A DNA stretch of 35,665 bases from an uncultured Cetobacterium sp. (GCF_947038635.1 NZ_CAMQXC010000012.1:1-35665); one strand, 5' to 3'. Counted from the stretch's first letter, positions 25,461 through 33,382 are shown. Translations and numbers: made by a program. The notes: generated from the sequence alone by a model not told the origin.

Positions 25461-26726
25461 ATGAAAAACAAAATGCTAGTTCTTACGTCTAGTATTTTAA
25501 TATTTTTAACTATTCTTTTTTTGGGAAAAAATATATATTTTAAAAATATTATCACAAAACAGCTTTCAACTTCTTTTAAACAAGAAGTAACTATTAAAAA
25601 TGCCAATTTTAATTTTTTTAATAACTCTTTTGAATTAAAAAAATTATCTTTACTTGAATATAATCTTTCAATTGAAAATGTTAAATGCAAAATGGATTTC
25701 AAAGCATTTTTTAAATCTAAAAATAATTTTACTATCAATGACTTAAATCTTACTGGAATTAGTTTTAATAATAATTCTGAATCTATACCCACTACTAATA
25801 TAGGTAATTCAAATGAAAAAACTACTGAGTTTCTTAAAGAGATTGACAATAAAATACAATTTGATAAAAATTTATCTAAATTTTTTAGCTCTAGTTTTAA
25901 TAAGGATAATTTTTCTAAAACTCTGTCTAATAATTTAATAAATTTTTTAATTCAAAATACAGATTATATTGATGTAATTATACAAAAAGAGGTTAATATA
26001 CAATTTAAGGAACAAATTAATCATTTTTCTAAAAAAACAAAGGATCTTTTATTAAAAATAAAAGATAACAATAATTTAGAAAATAATAATAATATTTTTA
26101 TTGAAAATATATCTTTTTCTGGAAAAATATCAAAAATAGATTTTAACGGTTCTTTTAAAAATTTTAATACTGATTTGTCTAAAAATGTCTCTTTACCTTT
26201 AAATATATTCTTATCACACGAAAATGGAAATGGTAAAATTTATGGAGATATTAATACAAATACTTTAGTTGGAAATATCTATGTTAGTCTTTCTAATTTT
26301 AATGTTCATTCCTTTTATAAAATAAATAACTATATTTCAAATGGTACTTTATCTAGTGAACAATTAATATCTATTTCTGGAGAAACTCTTAAAATTGATG
26401 GGACAACTATTATTGATAACATTAAGTTGAATAAAGATTTTCTTTTAAGCTCGCCTAATTTAGATGATATTAAAAAAAATATTCTTGAAGAACTTATAAA
26501 ATTAACTGAGAATAACTATCATACTTTATCTATTACTAATTATTTTTCTAATAATATAGATATTGTTACAATTAAAACTTCAATTCCAAGTGAAGTTAAG
26601 AGAACTTTAATAAATAACCGAGAACTTTTTAGTGTTTTTTTAGAAAATCAATTAAAAAATAAATACGAAAATAATCTTAAAGAAAAAAAGAATAAAATTA
26701 AAAATTTCTTTAAAAATATTTTCTAA
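25461..26726 (+). CDS. Membrane-anchored AsmA-like protein of unknown function
   Basis: A 421-residue protein with one N-terminal membrane segment (about residues 5-24) and no other. The region just after it (EVTIKNANFNFFNNSFELKK, then LSLLEYNLSIENVKCKMDF, then FTINDLNLTGISF) has the alternating beta pattern of AsmA-like/TIGR03545-type proteins, which face the periplasm and are related to lipid-bridge proteins between membranes. The middle is rich in Asn, Lys and charged helical segments (about 120-215). A short basic C-terminus ends at KNIF. I recognise the general architecture but no specific family; the function is not assigned. The start follows AGGAGG after the fabG terminator. Confidence 0.6.
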   Translation: MKNKMLVLTSSILIFLTILFLGKNIYFKNIITKQLSTSFKQEVTIKNANFNFFNNSFELKKLSLLEYNLSIENVKCKMDFKAFFKSKNNFTINDLNLTGISFNNNSESIPTTNIGNSNEKTTEFLKEIDNKIQFDKNLSKFFSSSFNKDNFSKTLSNNLINFLIQNTDYIDVIIQKEVNIQFKEQINHFSKKTKDLLLKIKDNNNLENNNNIFIENISFSGKISKIDFNGSFKNFNTDLSKNVSLPLNIFLSHENGNGKIYGDINTNTLVGNIYVSLSNFNVHSFYKINNYISNGTLSSEQLISISGETLKIDGTTIIDNIKLNKDFLLSSPNLDDIKKNILEELIKLTENNYHTLSITNYFSNNIDIVTIKTSIPSEVKRTLINNRELFSVFLENQLKNKYENNLKEKKNKIKNFFKNIF

Positions 26727-26735
26727 TTTTTTTAC

Positions 26736-26764
26736 TTGTATTTTTATTTATTTAATGATATAAT
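26736..26764 (+). promoter_or_regulatory. ffs: Promoter for SRP RNA
   Basis: TTGTAT (26736-26741), 17-base spacer, perfect TATAAT (26759-26764). The predicted start, seven bases on, is exactly the first base of the RNA's closing helix at 26771. Confidence 0.85.
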
Positions 26765-26770
26765 TACATA

Positions 26771-26898
26771 TGTCACAAGTGTGGTGACAGGAGCCTTATG
26801 GCGTATTATTATCGAACCGTGTCAGGTCTGGAAGGAAGCAGCACTAAGGTATTTAATACGGGTATAAGATTACTCCTGTTATCCCTTGTGGCATTTTT
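26771..26898 (+). ncRNA. ffs: Signal recognition particle 4.5S RNA (small bacterial type)
   Basis: The hallmark apical domain GTCAGGTCTGGAAGGAAGCA (26821-26840), with the GGAA tetraloop and the asymmetric and symmetric internal loops that bind Ffh, lies in a long imperfect hairpin. The closing helix pairs TGTCACAAG (26771-26779) with CTTGTGGCA (26885-26893), and inner pairing is seen between ACAGGAG and CTCCTGT and between CGTATTA and TAATACG. It ends in a T-run. About 123 bases, slightly longer than E. coli 4.5S RNA, with no Alu domain. Confidence 0.95.
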
Positions 26899-26920
26899 AT
26901 TTTTTGAACATTTTCTATTA

Positions 26921-26953
26921 AACAAAAAAGGTTGAAGATATAATCTTCAACCT
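26921..26953 (-). terminator. Terminator after efp
   Basis: A perfect 11-base-pair stem (26929-26939 with 26943-26953), three-base loop, followed on the minus strand by a T-run (26921-26929). Confidence 0.9.
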
Positions 26954-26961
26954 AATTTTTA

Positions 26962-27525
26962 TTACTTTTTAATTCTCTCTACATATTCGTTAGATCTTGT
27001 ATCAATCTTGATCCACTCATCTTGCTCAACGAATAAAGGTACTTGAATTTCAAATCCAGTATTTATTTTAGCTGGTTTCATTACTTTTCCAGAAGTATCT
27101 CCTCTTAATCCAGGCTCAGTATAAGTTACTTGTCTTTCAACGAAAGTTGGTAACTCAACAGCAACTGGAGTTGATTCGTAGTAAACTACCTCTAATTCCA
27201 TTCCTTCTTCTAAATAGTTTAAAGCGTCTCCTAAATCCTCATCTTTTAACTCGATTTGATCCCAAGTCTCAGGATTTGAGAATACATAGAAATCTCCATC
27301 GTTATATGAGTAAACAGCTTTAACTTTATCAAGTCTGATATCATCCATTTTATCATCAGCTTTATATATAGCATCAGATATATTTCCGTTTAATAAGTTT
27401 TTCATTTTGTACTTCATTACAGCAGCGTTTCTTCCTGATTTGTTATACTCTGCTTTTAAAATTACGTAAGGATCGTTTCCAATCTTTACTGTACTTCCAG
27501 CTCTTAATTCTTGAGCAGTTTTCAT
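26962..27525 (-). CDS. efp: Elongation factor P, Arg32 (rhamnosylated) type
   Basis: EF-P enters the ribosome between the P and E sites and rescues stalling at consecutive prolines. The 187-residue protein has the three-domain family layout, with the C-terminal pattern TSGKVMKPAKINTGFEIQVP. The tip of domain I reads NKSGRNAA and carries arginine at exactly residue 32, where E. coli has a beta-lysylated lysine (K34). Arg32 is the residue that is rhamnosylated by EarP in Pseudomonas, Shewanella and Neisseria, and an earP gene lies 11 bases upstream. Last gene of the oxidoreductase-earP-efp unit. Confidence 0.97.
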   Translation of the reverse strand: MKTAQELRAGSTVKIGNDPYVILKAEYNKSGRNAAVMKYKMKNLLNGNISDAIYKADDKMDDIRLDKVKAVYSYNDGDFYVFSNPETWDQIELKDEDLGDALNYLEEGMELEVVYYESTPVAVELPTFVERQVTYTEPGLRGDTSGKVMKPAKINTGFEIQVPLFVEQDEWIKIDTRSNEYVERIKK

Positions 27526-27536
27526 AATTGAACCTC

Positions 27537-28700
27537 CTAATATTTTAAAATAAATTCATTTAATTTATCTATAAGATTACATTTTAATTCAATGTACTCT
27601 GAATAGCTTTGAGAAAGTTTTGAAATATTTTCAAACTCTTTAAAAAAATCATCAAACTTTTCACTTCCCAATTCTAAAGAGTTACTATCTCTTAAATTAT
27701 AATCTCTTAATAGCTTTGTGTGAATATCTAACTCTTTATTTAATCCTAAACTTTTTAAAGTTTCATCATATCTTTTTATAAAACCATCAATCTTATCCAT
27801 GTGAGCCATTTCATCTTGTAAATATATGTGCCATACAAACGGCTTTCCTGTTAGTAAAGCCCTTACAAAAGAATCCTCTCCTCTAACAAAATTATAATCT
27901 ACTAAATTTATTAGTTCTTCATATTCCTCTTGTTCTAAAAATGGCATAAATTTAATTATAATATTTTCATATTTATAAATTCCTTCACTTAAACAAGTGA
28001 TATTTAAATTTTCTATTATCTTATTTATACTCATTTGAGATTTTTCACCAAGTATTAACAAGCAATTTTCCTTACCATTTTTTAATAAGACATCTATTAA
28101 TGGTAAAAAGTTTTTTTCATAACTGAATATAGTACCTATAAAATATTTTTCATCTATTTCAGGTATATATTTTTCTAAATAAAACTTTTTATTTTCTAAA
28201 ACACTCTTTTTTCTATTTAGAAATAAACTATCTACTATTACTCCACCACTTTTTTCTGTAAATCCTGGCATAAAGAAAAATTTCTTTAATTTCCCAGCTC
28301 CAAGAGGTGATTCCATTAGATGTATTCCTTCTATCCAGTCTTCTCCAGACAAATACTCCAAATTTATTAATAGTGATGATTCTAACTTAGCTTTTTCTAA
28401 ATACTCCTCTAAAATGTTACATCCAAAGGCCTCTATTATAACATTTGCAGGAGAAAATGTACATATATTTTTAGCTAAATATTCATTTGTTATATAAATA
28501 ATTCCATCTATCTCTTGATAGTCTGTATCTTTTGCTTTTTTATTCATATTTACAAATTCATTTACTCTATTTAAAATAACTCTTATTTTAACATTACCAT
28601 TATAAAAAGTTTTTAACTCTTTTGCAAGTCTATATACAACTCCAATATCTCCAAAATTATCGATGATTTCACAAAATATATCTAAACTTTTTACAATCAT
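27537..28700 (-). CDS. earP: EF-P arginine rhamnosyltransferase EarP
   Basis: Transfers rhamnose from dTDP-L-rhamnose to Arg32 of EF-P, activating it. The 387-residue protein has the GT-B-like EarP (DUF2331) motifs: DIFCEIIDNFGDIGV at the N-terminus with D14 and D18, which correspond to the catalytic aspartates D13/D17 of the Pseudomonas enzyme; IEAFGC (about 89-94); LINLEYLSGEDW; FFFMPGFTEKSGG; and VRGEDSFVRA with E275, matching the catalytic glutamate E273. It overlaps the upstream oxidoreductase stop by one base (TAATG) and is directly followed by its substrate gene efp. The dTDP-rhamnose genes (rmlABCD) are not in the window. Confidence 0.94.
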   Translation of the reverse strand: MIVKSLDIFCEIIDNFGDIGVVYRLAKELKTFYNGNVKIRVILNRVNEFVNMNKKAKDTDYQEIDGIIYITNEYLAKNICTFSPANVIIEAFGCNILEEYLEKAKLESSLLINLEYLSGEDWIEGIHLMESPLGAGKLKKFFFMPGFTEKSGGVIVDSLFLNRKKSVLENKKFYLEKYIPEIDEKYFIGTIFSYEKNFLPLIDVLLKNGKENCLLILGEKSQMSINKIIENLNITCLSEGIYKYENIIIKFMPFLEQEEYEELINLVDYNFVRGEDSFVRALLTGKPFVWHIYLQDEMAHMDKIDGFIKRYDETLKSLGLNKELDIHTKLLRDYNLRDSNSLELGSEKFDDFFKEFENISKLSQSYSEYIELKCNLIDKLNEFILKY

Positions 28701-29656
28701 TATTTCACCATTTTTCCTGTTCTTTTATAATATTCTTTTTTAGCAAACTCAACCCAGTTAGGTCTTGCTATCATTCCTCTACCTATTGCTACAAGATCTA
28801 GCATTCCACTTTCTATTAATGCACTTGCCTGCTCTTCACTCTTAATATTTCTTACTCCTATTACTGGAATATTTACATGCTTTTTTATTTCAACTCCTAA
28901 ATAAACTACCCAATCAAAGGGAAAATTTTCAGGAATATCTATTTTTACTTCTTGTTTCTTTTCTGGATTTGGAACTCCTGAAGATACGTGTATTAAATCA
29001 ACTCCTATAGTTTCTAAATATTTCGCTATCGCTATTCCATCTTCTAGTTCAGGTTCATTTCCACCCATTCTATAACCTAATATAAAATTATCATCAAATA
29101 ATTCTTTTGTTCTTTCAACTAAAGTTTTTGTAAAATACATTCTTTTTTCAAAAGATCCACCATATTTATCATCTCTAACATTCCACAACCTTGAGTTTAA
29201 TTGAGATATCAAATATGTATGAGCTCCATGTATTTCTATTCCATCAAATCCAGATTTTTTAGCTCTTTTAAAGGCTTCTACAAATTGATCTAAAATTTTA
29301 TCTAAAACTTCTTCTGAAACTCTTGCCACATCATCTTTAAATCCTGCATGATGAATTTGAATTAACATTGGAACATCATATTTTTTACCAATATCTGCTA
29401 CTTTTGACAATCCATCAATAAAAGAATCATCCCATATTCCTATCTGATTATCCCTTAATTTCCCATCTTCTGCTACACAACTAGCTTCAACAATAATTAA
29501 TCCTGTTCCACCTTCTGCTACATCTTTATACCACTCTAAAAGACCCTCAGTTACATACCCATCTTTTCCTACCATAGAAAATCTAACTAGTGGTGGCAAA
29601 ACAACTCTATTTTTTAACTTCTTATTTTTTATATCCAAAGGAGTAAATAAATTCAC
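28700..29656 (-). CDS. NADH:flavin oxidoreductase (Old Yellow Enzyme family)
   Basis: A single-domain FMN TIM-barrel ene-reductase-like enzyme of 318 residues. Motifs are QIHHAG (about 100-105), the substrate-binding His-x-x-His pair H143/H146 in GIEIHGAHTYL, the YGGSFEKR loop, and the FMN phosphate site GVRNIKS... AIGRGMIARPNW near the C-terminus. It lacks the iron-sulphur and FAD domains of the larger dienoyl-CoA reductase type. The frame stays open 41 codons further upstream, but the GTG at 29656 has a GAGAGG site seven bases before it and gives the family start VNLFTPLDIKN. First gene of the unit with earP and efp; no known biochemical link to EF-P. Confidence 0.88.
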   Translation of the reverse strand: MNLFTPLDIKNKKLKNRVVLPPLVRFSMVGKDGYVTEGLLEWYKDVAEGGTGLIIVEASCVAEDGKLRDNQIGIWDDSFIDGLSKVADIGKKYDVPMLIQIHHAGFKDDVARVSEEVLDKILDQFVEAFKRAKKSGFDGIEIHGAHTYLISQLNSRLWNVRDDKYGGSFEKRMYFTKTLVERTKELFDDNFILGYRMGGNEPELEDGIAIAKYLETIGVDLIHVSSGVPNPEKKQEVKIDIPENFPFDWVVYLGVEIKKHVNIPVIGVRNIKSEEQASALIESGMLDLVAIGRGMIARPNWVEFAKKEYYKRTGKMVK

Positions 29657-29687
29657 TCTTTTTCCTCTCTTTCTTATACAAATTTTA

Positions 29688-29699
29688 TAGAATATTCTA
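29688..29699. promoter_or_regulatory. Palindrome upstream of the oxidoreductase operon
   Basis: A perfect 12-base palindrome, TAGAATATTCTA, about 31 bases ahead of the GTG start, where a promoter of the minus-strand operon would lie. It could be an operator or chance in A/T-rich DNA. Confidence 0.3.
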
Positions 29700-29731
29700 A
29701 CATAATTTAAAAAAAAAGAAAATATATTATA

Positions 29732-29760
29732 TTTCCTATTCTTAAAATTCATGATATAAT
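29732..29760 (+). promoter_or_regulatory. Promoter for ABC-F gene (extended -10)
   Basis: Perfect TATAAT at 29755-29760 preceded by TGA (extended -10). The -35 box at the 17-base spacing (TTTCCT, 29732-29737) is weak, as is common with extended -10 promoters. Confidence 0.6.
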
Positions 29761-29821
29761 ATTTAAGATATGTGTTCAAAATTTAAATTTATATTATAAA
29801 TATTTAGGAGGAAGTTTTTAA

Positions 29822-31444
29822 ATGATAGCAACTAGTAATCTAAGTATGAGATTTTCTGGTAGAAAGCTTTTCGAGGATGTAAACGTTAAATTTACTCCTG
29901 GAAACTGTTATGGACTTATTGGAGCTAACGGTGCTGGAAAATCAACATTTGTAAAAATACTTTCAGGGGATTTAGATCCTACTGAGGGAGAAGTAATCTT
30001 TGATAAAAATAAAAGAATGGCTGTTCTTAAACAGGATCACTTTGCTCACGAAGATGAGTCAGTTATAAACGTTGTTTTAATGGGACATACAAAGCTTTGG
30101 AAAATAATCGAAGAGAGAAATGAAATTTATGCTAAAAGTGAATTCTCTGATGAAGATGGTATGAGAGCTGCTGAACTTGAAGGAGAGTTCGCTGAATTAA
30201 ATGGATGGGAAGCTGAAACTGAAGCTGAGATGCTTTTAACAGGTCTTGGAATAACAGCTGACTTACATTATAAATTAATGAGAGAATTAAGCGAGCCTGA
30301 TAAAGTTAAAGTTTTACTAGCTCAAGCTTTATTTGGAAATCCTGATGTTCTATTACTTGACGAGCCTACAAACGGACTTGATATTCAAGCTATAGCTTGG
30401 CTTGAGGAGTTCTTAATGAATTTAGAAGACACTACTGTTATTGTTGTATCTCACGATAGACACTTCTTAAATAAAGTTTGTACTCACATAGCTGATATCG
30501 ACTATGGAAAAGTTAAGATGTATGTTGGAAACTACGATTTCTGGTACGAGTCTAACCAATTAATGCAAACATTAATAAATAATAAAAATAAAAAATTAGA
30601 TCAAAAAAGACAAGAGCTTCAAGAGTTCATTGCTAGATTCAGTGCTAACGCATCTAAATCAAAACAAGCAACTTCTAGAAAGAAACAACTTGAGAAATTA
30701 CAACTTGAAGATATGCAAATATCTAATAGAAAGTACCCATTTGTTGAATTCAAACCTGAAAGAGATGCTGGAAACAATCTTCTTAAAGTTGAAAATCTTA
30801 CAAAAGTTATCGATGGAGTTAAGATTTTAGATAACGTATCATTTACAATAAATACAAATGATAAAGTTGTATTTATTTCTCAAAACGATATTGTTAAAAC
30901 AACTCTATTCTCTATATTATCTGGTGAAATGGAAGCAGATAGCGGAACTTATACATGGGGAGTTACAACTACTCAAGCATATATGCCAAAAGATAACTCT
31001 GCATTCTTTGAGAACTGTGATTTAGATTTAATTGATTGGTTAAGACAATATTCTCCTGATCAACATGATGCTTTTGTTAGAGGATTCTTAGGAAGAATGT
31101 TATTCTCTGGAGAAGAGGCTACTAAAAAGGCTAAAGTTCTTTCTGGAGGAGAAAAAGTTAGATGTATGTTATCAAGAATGATGCTTACTAATGCAAATGT
31201 TTTAATCTTTGATAACCCTACTGACCACTTAGACCTTGAGTCAATCACATCTCTTAACAAAGCTTTAACTAATTTTAAAGGAACTATATTATTTGGAGCT
31301 CATGACCATGAGTTTATCCAAACTGTAGCTAATAGAATAATTGAAATAACTCCAAGTGGAATTGTTGATAAGTTAATGGAATATGACGATTATATCGCTG
31401 ATGAAGAGTTACAAGCTAAAATTAAAGATATGTACAATGTATAA
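29822..31444 (+). CDS. ABC-F family ATPase (YbiT/YkpA type)
   Basis: A 540-residue soluble protein with two ABC domains and no membrane segment; ABC-F proteins act on the ribosome. Domain 1: Walker A GANGAGKS (34-41), Walker B with DEPTNGLD (180-187), H-loop H211, but a degenerate signature LSEPDK (156-161). A charged linker follows (about 250-300, KSKQATSRKKQLEKL). Domain 2: degenerate Walker A SQNDIVKT (353-360), intact signature LSGGEK (440-445), Walker B ending DNPTDHLD with Asn465 in place of the catalytic glutamate, and GAHDHEF for the switch histidine. Start after AGGAGGAAG. The overall match to the YbiT/YkpA branch is strong; the role, translation factor or antibiotic protection, is not known. 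Confidence 0.92.
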   Translation: MIATSNLSMRFSGRKLFEDVNVKFTPGNCYGLIGANGAGKSTFVKILSGDLDPTEGEVIFDKNKRMAVLKQDHFAHEDESVINVVLMGHTKLWKIIEERNEIYAKSEFSDEDGMRAAELEGEFAELNGWEAETEAEMLLTGLGITADLHYKLMRELSEPDKVKVLLAQALFGNPDVLLLDEPTNGLDIQAIAWLEEFLMNLEDTTVIVVSHDRHFLNKVCTHIADIDYGKVKMYVGNYDFWYESNQLMQTLINNKNKKLDQKRQELQEFIARFSANASKSKQATSRKKQLEKLQLEDMQISNRKYPFVEFKPERDAGNNLLKVENLTKVIDGVKILDNVSFTINTNDKVVFISQNDIVKTTLFSILSGEMEADSGTYTWGVTTTQAYMPKDNSAFFENCDLDLIDWLRQYSPDQHDAFVRGFLGRMLFSGEEATKKAKVLSGGEKVRCMLSRMMLTNANVLIFDNPTDHLDLESITSLNKALTNFKGTILFGAHDHEFIQTVANRIIEITPSGIVDKLMEYDDYIADEELQAKIKDMYNV

Positions 31445-31456
31445 TTAACAAATATA

Positions 31457-31484
31457 AAAAGCAGAGGTCTTCCTCTGCTTTTAT
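31457..31484 (+). terminator. Terminator after ABC-F gene
   Basis: AAAAGCAGAGG (31457-31467) pairs perfectly with CCTCTGCTTTT (31472-31482) around a TCTT loop, followed by ATTTC. It may be partly leaky, since I see no clear promoter before the next gene 20 bases on. Confidence 0.8.
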
Positions 31485-31503
31485 TTCAATTAAGGGGGCT
31501 TTT

Positions 31504-32034
31504 ATGTTAGAACTTTTTCTTACTTTTTTTAAGATTGGAATGTTTACCTTTGGAGGTGGATATGCTATGATTCCGCTTATAGAGCGAGAAATGATTTATG
31601 GAAAAAAATGGATTGATAAAGATGAACTTCTTGAAATAATCTCTATTTCACAAATGACACCAGGTCCTATTGCTATTAATGCTGCTACTTTTATTGGAAA
31701 AAAACGTATGGGTGTTTTAGGTTCTATTGCTGCTACTTTAGGAGTTGTTGGTCCTTCTCTTTTAGTTATAATTATAATTTCTGCATTTTTTGCTAAAAGT
31801 TTTCTAAATCCTACAATGCAAAAATTATTTATTGGTCTAAGAGCAGGAATTGCAGCACTTATTTTATCTTCTGTTATTAAGCTTTCTAAAAATACTCTAG
31901 TTGATAAATTAAGCTATTCTATATTTTTTATCTCTTTATTAAGTTTAGTTCTTTTTAATGTATCACCTATATTTCTAATTCTATTTTTTGGAATTGGTTG
32001 TATTTTATTTTTTACTATTAAGGGGGACAGATGA
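31504..32034 (+). CDS. Chromate transporter family protein, half-size (first of pair)
   Basis: A 176-residue short-chain CHR protein with about five to six hydrophobic segments. The CHR signatures are FGGG (16-19, in TFGGGYAMIPLIE) and TPGPIAINAAT (52-62). Short CHR proteins work as a heterodimer of two genes; the second follows directly, overlapping by four bases (ATGA at 32031). Family members export chromate or act on sulphate-like oxyanions. Start after AAGGGGG. Confidence 0.88.
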   Translation: MLELFLTFFKIGMFTFGGGYAMIPLIEREMIYGKKWIDKDELLEIISISQMTPGPIAINAATFIGKKRMGVLGSIAATLGVVGPSLLVIIIISAFFAKSFLNPTMQKLFIGLRAGIAALILSSVIKLSKNTLVDKLSYSIFFISLLSLVLFNVSPIFLILFFGIGCILFFTIKGDR

Positions 32035-32567
32035 TATACTTTATACTTTTTTATGAATTTTTTAAAATAGGACTTTTCTCTTTTGGTGGTGGATTAGCAA
32101 TGCTTCCTCTTATGCAAGATGTGGTTTTTAGACAAAATTGGTTAACAGAACAACAATTTTTAGATATTATTGCAATATCTCAAGTTACACCTGGTCCTAT
32201 TGCCATTAATACAGCTACTTTTGTTGGACATCAAGTGGCTGGAATTCCTGGAGCTTTCGTGGCTACCTTTAGTTCAGCACTACCATCTTTTATAGTTATT
32301 TTAATCGTTGCTAGTATTTTTTATAAAATAAAAGATAATCCGAAGAAAGATCTATTCTTTAGAGGAGTAAAACCAGTTACTTTAGCACTTATATCTTTTG
32401 CTGGAATAATTATTGCTAAACCAACTTTTTTTGTAAGTGATTACTCTCAAGGAATCAAGGCAACTTTTATTTTTCTTATTGTTTTTTTAGGAACTAAATA
32501 TATTTCTAAAATCAATCCTATAGTTATTTTATTACTGACATCTTTACTTGGTATTTTTATTTTTTAA
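32031..32567 (+). CDS. Chromate transporter family protein, half-size (second of pair)
   Basis: A 178-residue partner of the preceding gene with the same signatures, FGGG (18-21) and TPGPIAINTATFVG (53-66), and similar membrane segments; it probably has the opposite membrane topology, as in other short CHR pairs. Its ribosome site (AAGGGGG) lies in the end of the first gene. A TauE/SafE permease gene follows after 31 bases, which hints that the true substrate is a sulphur oxyanion rather than chromate. Confidence 0.88.
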   Translation: MIYFILFYEFFKIGLFSFGGGLAMLPLMQDVVFRQNWLTEQQFLDIIAISQVTPGPIAINTATFVGHQVAGIPGAFVATFSSALPSFIVILIVASIFYKIKDNPKKDLFFRGVKPVTLALISFAGIIIAKPTFFVSDYSQGIKATFIFLIVFLGTKYISKINPIVILLLTSLLGIFIF

Positions 32568-32598
32568 ATATATTTAATCTAACATCTTAGGAGGTCTC

Positions 32599-33366
32599 AT
32601 GTTTTTTATTTATTTTATAACTGCTATTTGTGCTACAACTTTAGGATCTTTAGCTGGACTTGGTGGTGGGGTAATTATTAAGCCTGTTCTTGATGCTTTA
32701 GGAGATTATAATTTGAGTACAGTAGGCATTTTATCCTCTGTTACAGTTTTTTCCATGGCACTTGTTGCTACTGTAAAGCAATTTAGGGCTGGATTTAAAG
32801 CTGACTTTAACACAACTATTTTAGCTATTGGTTCTATTTTAGGGGGGGGGATTGGAAAAAAAGCTTTTGATATCTTTTTAACTTTTTTTAAAAATGAAAG
32901 TTTTGGAAAAGGAGTTCAAGCTTTAATATTAATAGCACTTTTAAGTTTAGTTTTATTTAAAAACTATCTTCCAAAATATAAAATTAAAAATATTTTTATT
33001 ATATTCTTAGTTGGACTTCTTCTCGGTGCAATCGCTTCATTTCTTGGAATTGGAGGTGGACCAATTAATGTAGCTATTTTAGTTATGCTTTTTGCCTTTT
33101 CTACTAGAAACGCTGCTGTTAGTTCAGTATTTATAATTTTATTATCTCAGTTTTCAAAACTGTTTTTAATCTCTATTGGAAGTGGATTTTCTACTTATAA
33201 TTTACAAATGCTACCTTTTATGGTTATCGGTGGTGTTCTTGGTGGATTTATCGGAGCTAAACTTAATCATCGTCTATCAAATGAATACATTGAAAAAATA
33301 TTTAATATTTCTATTATTTTTATAATATTAGTAAATATTTTTAATGTTTACACAGCTTTTAATTAA
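32599..33366 (+). CDS. Sulfite exporter TauE/SafE family permease (TSUP)
   Basis: A 255-residue integral membrane protein with about eight hydrophobic segments and the internal repeat typical of TSUP: GSLAGLGGGVIIKPVL (16-31) and ASFLGIGGGPINVAIL near residues 146-161. The family moves sulfite, taurine or sulfoacetate-related anions. The gene carries a run of nine G at codons 82-84 (LGGGIG); a change of one G either way brings a stop codon within about a dozen codons. Ribosome site AGGAGG. Third gene of the CHR pair unit, closed by a terminator. Confidence 0.88.
   Translation: MFFIYFITAICATTLGSLAGLGGGVIIKPVLDALGDYNLSTVGILSSVTVFSMALVATVKQFRAGFKADFNTTILAIGSILGGGIGKKAFDIFLTFFKNESFGKGVQALILIALLSLVLFKNYLPKYKIKNIFIIFLVGLLLGAIASFLGIGGGPINVAILVMLFAFSTRNAAVSSVFIILLSQFSKLFLISIGSGFSTYNLQMLPFMVIGGVLGGFIGAKLNHRLSNEYIEKIFNISIIFIILVNIFNVYTAFN
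32842..32850. repeat. Nine-G homopolymer inside the TauE/SafE gene
   Basis: An uninterrupted G9 tract in coding sequence of a strongly A/T-rich genome, encoding three glycines with the rarely used GGG codon. Adding one G leads to TGA after about five more codons, and losing one G leads to TAA after about ten more codons. Confidence 0.95.
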
Positions 33367-33382
33367 TACTTTATAAAATAAA

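Noticed and set aside
29657-29779. In-frame 41-codon extension of the Old Yellow Enzyme-like gene
   Set aside because: No ribosome site at the upstream start, the translated extension is not family-like, and GAGAGG fixes the GTG at 29656.
31504-32567. Frameshift splitting one chromate transporter into two
   Set aside because: Each half has its own ribosome site, start, CHR signature and full short-chain length; paired half-size CHR genes are an established arrangement.
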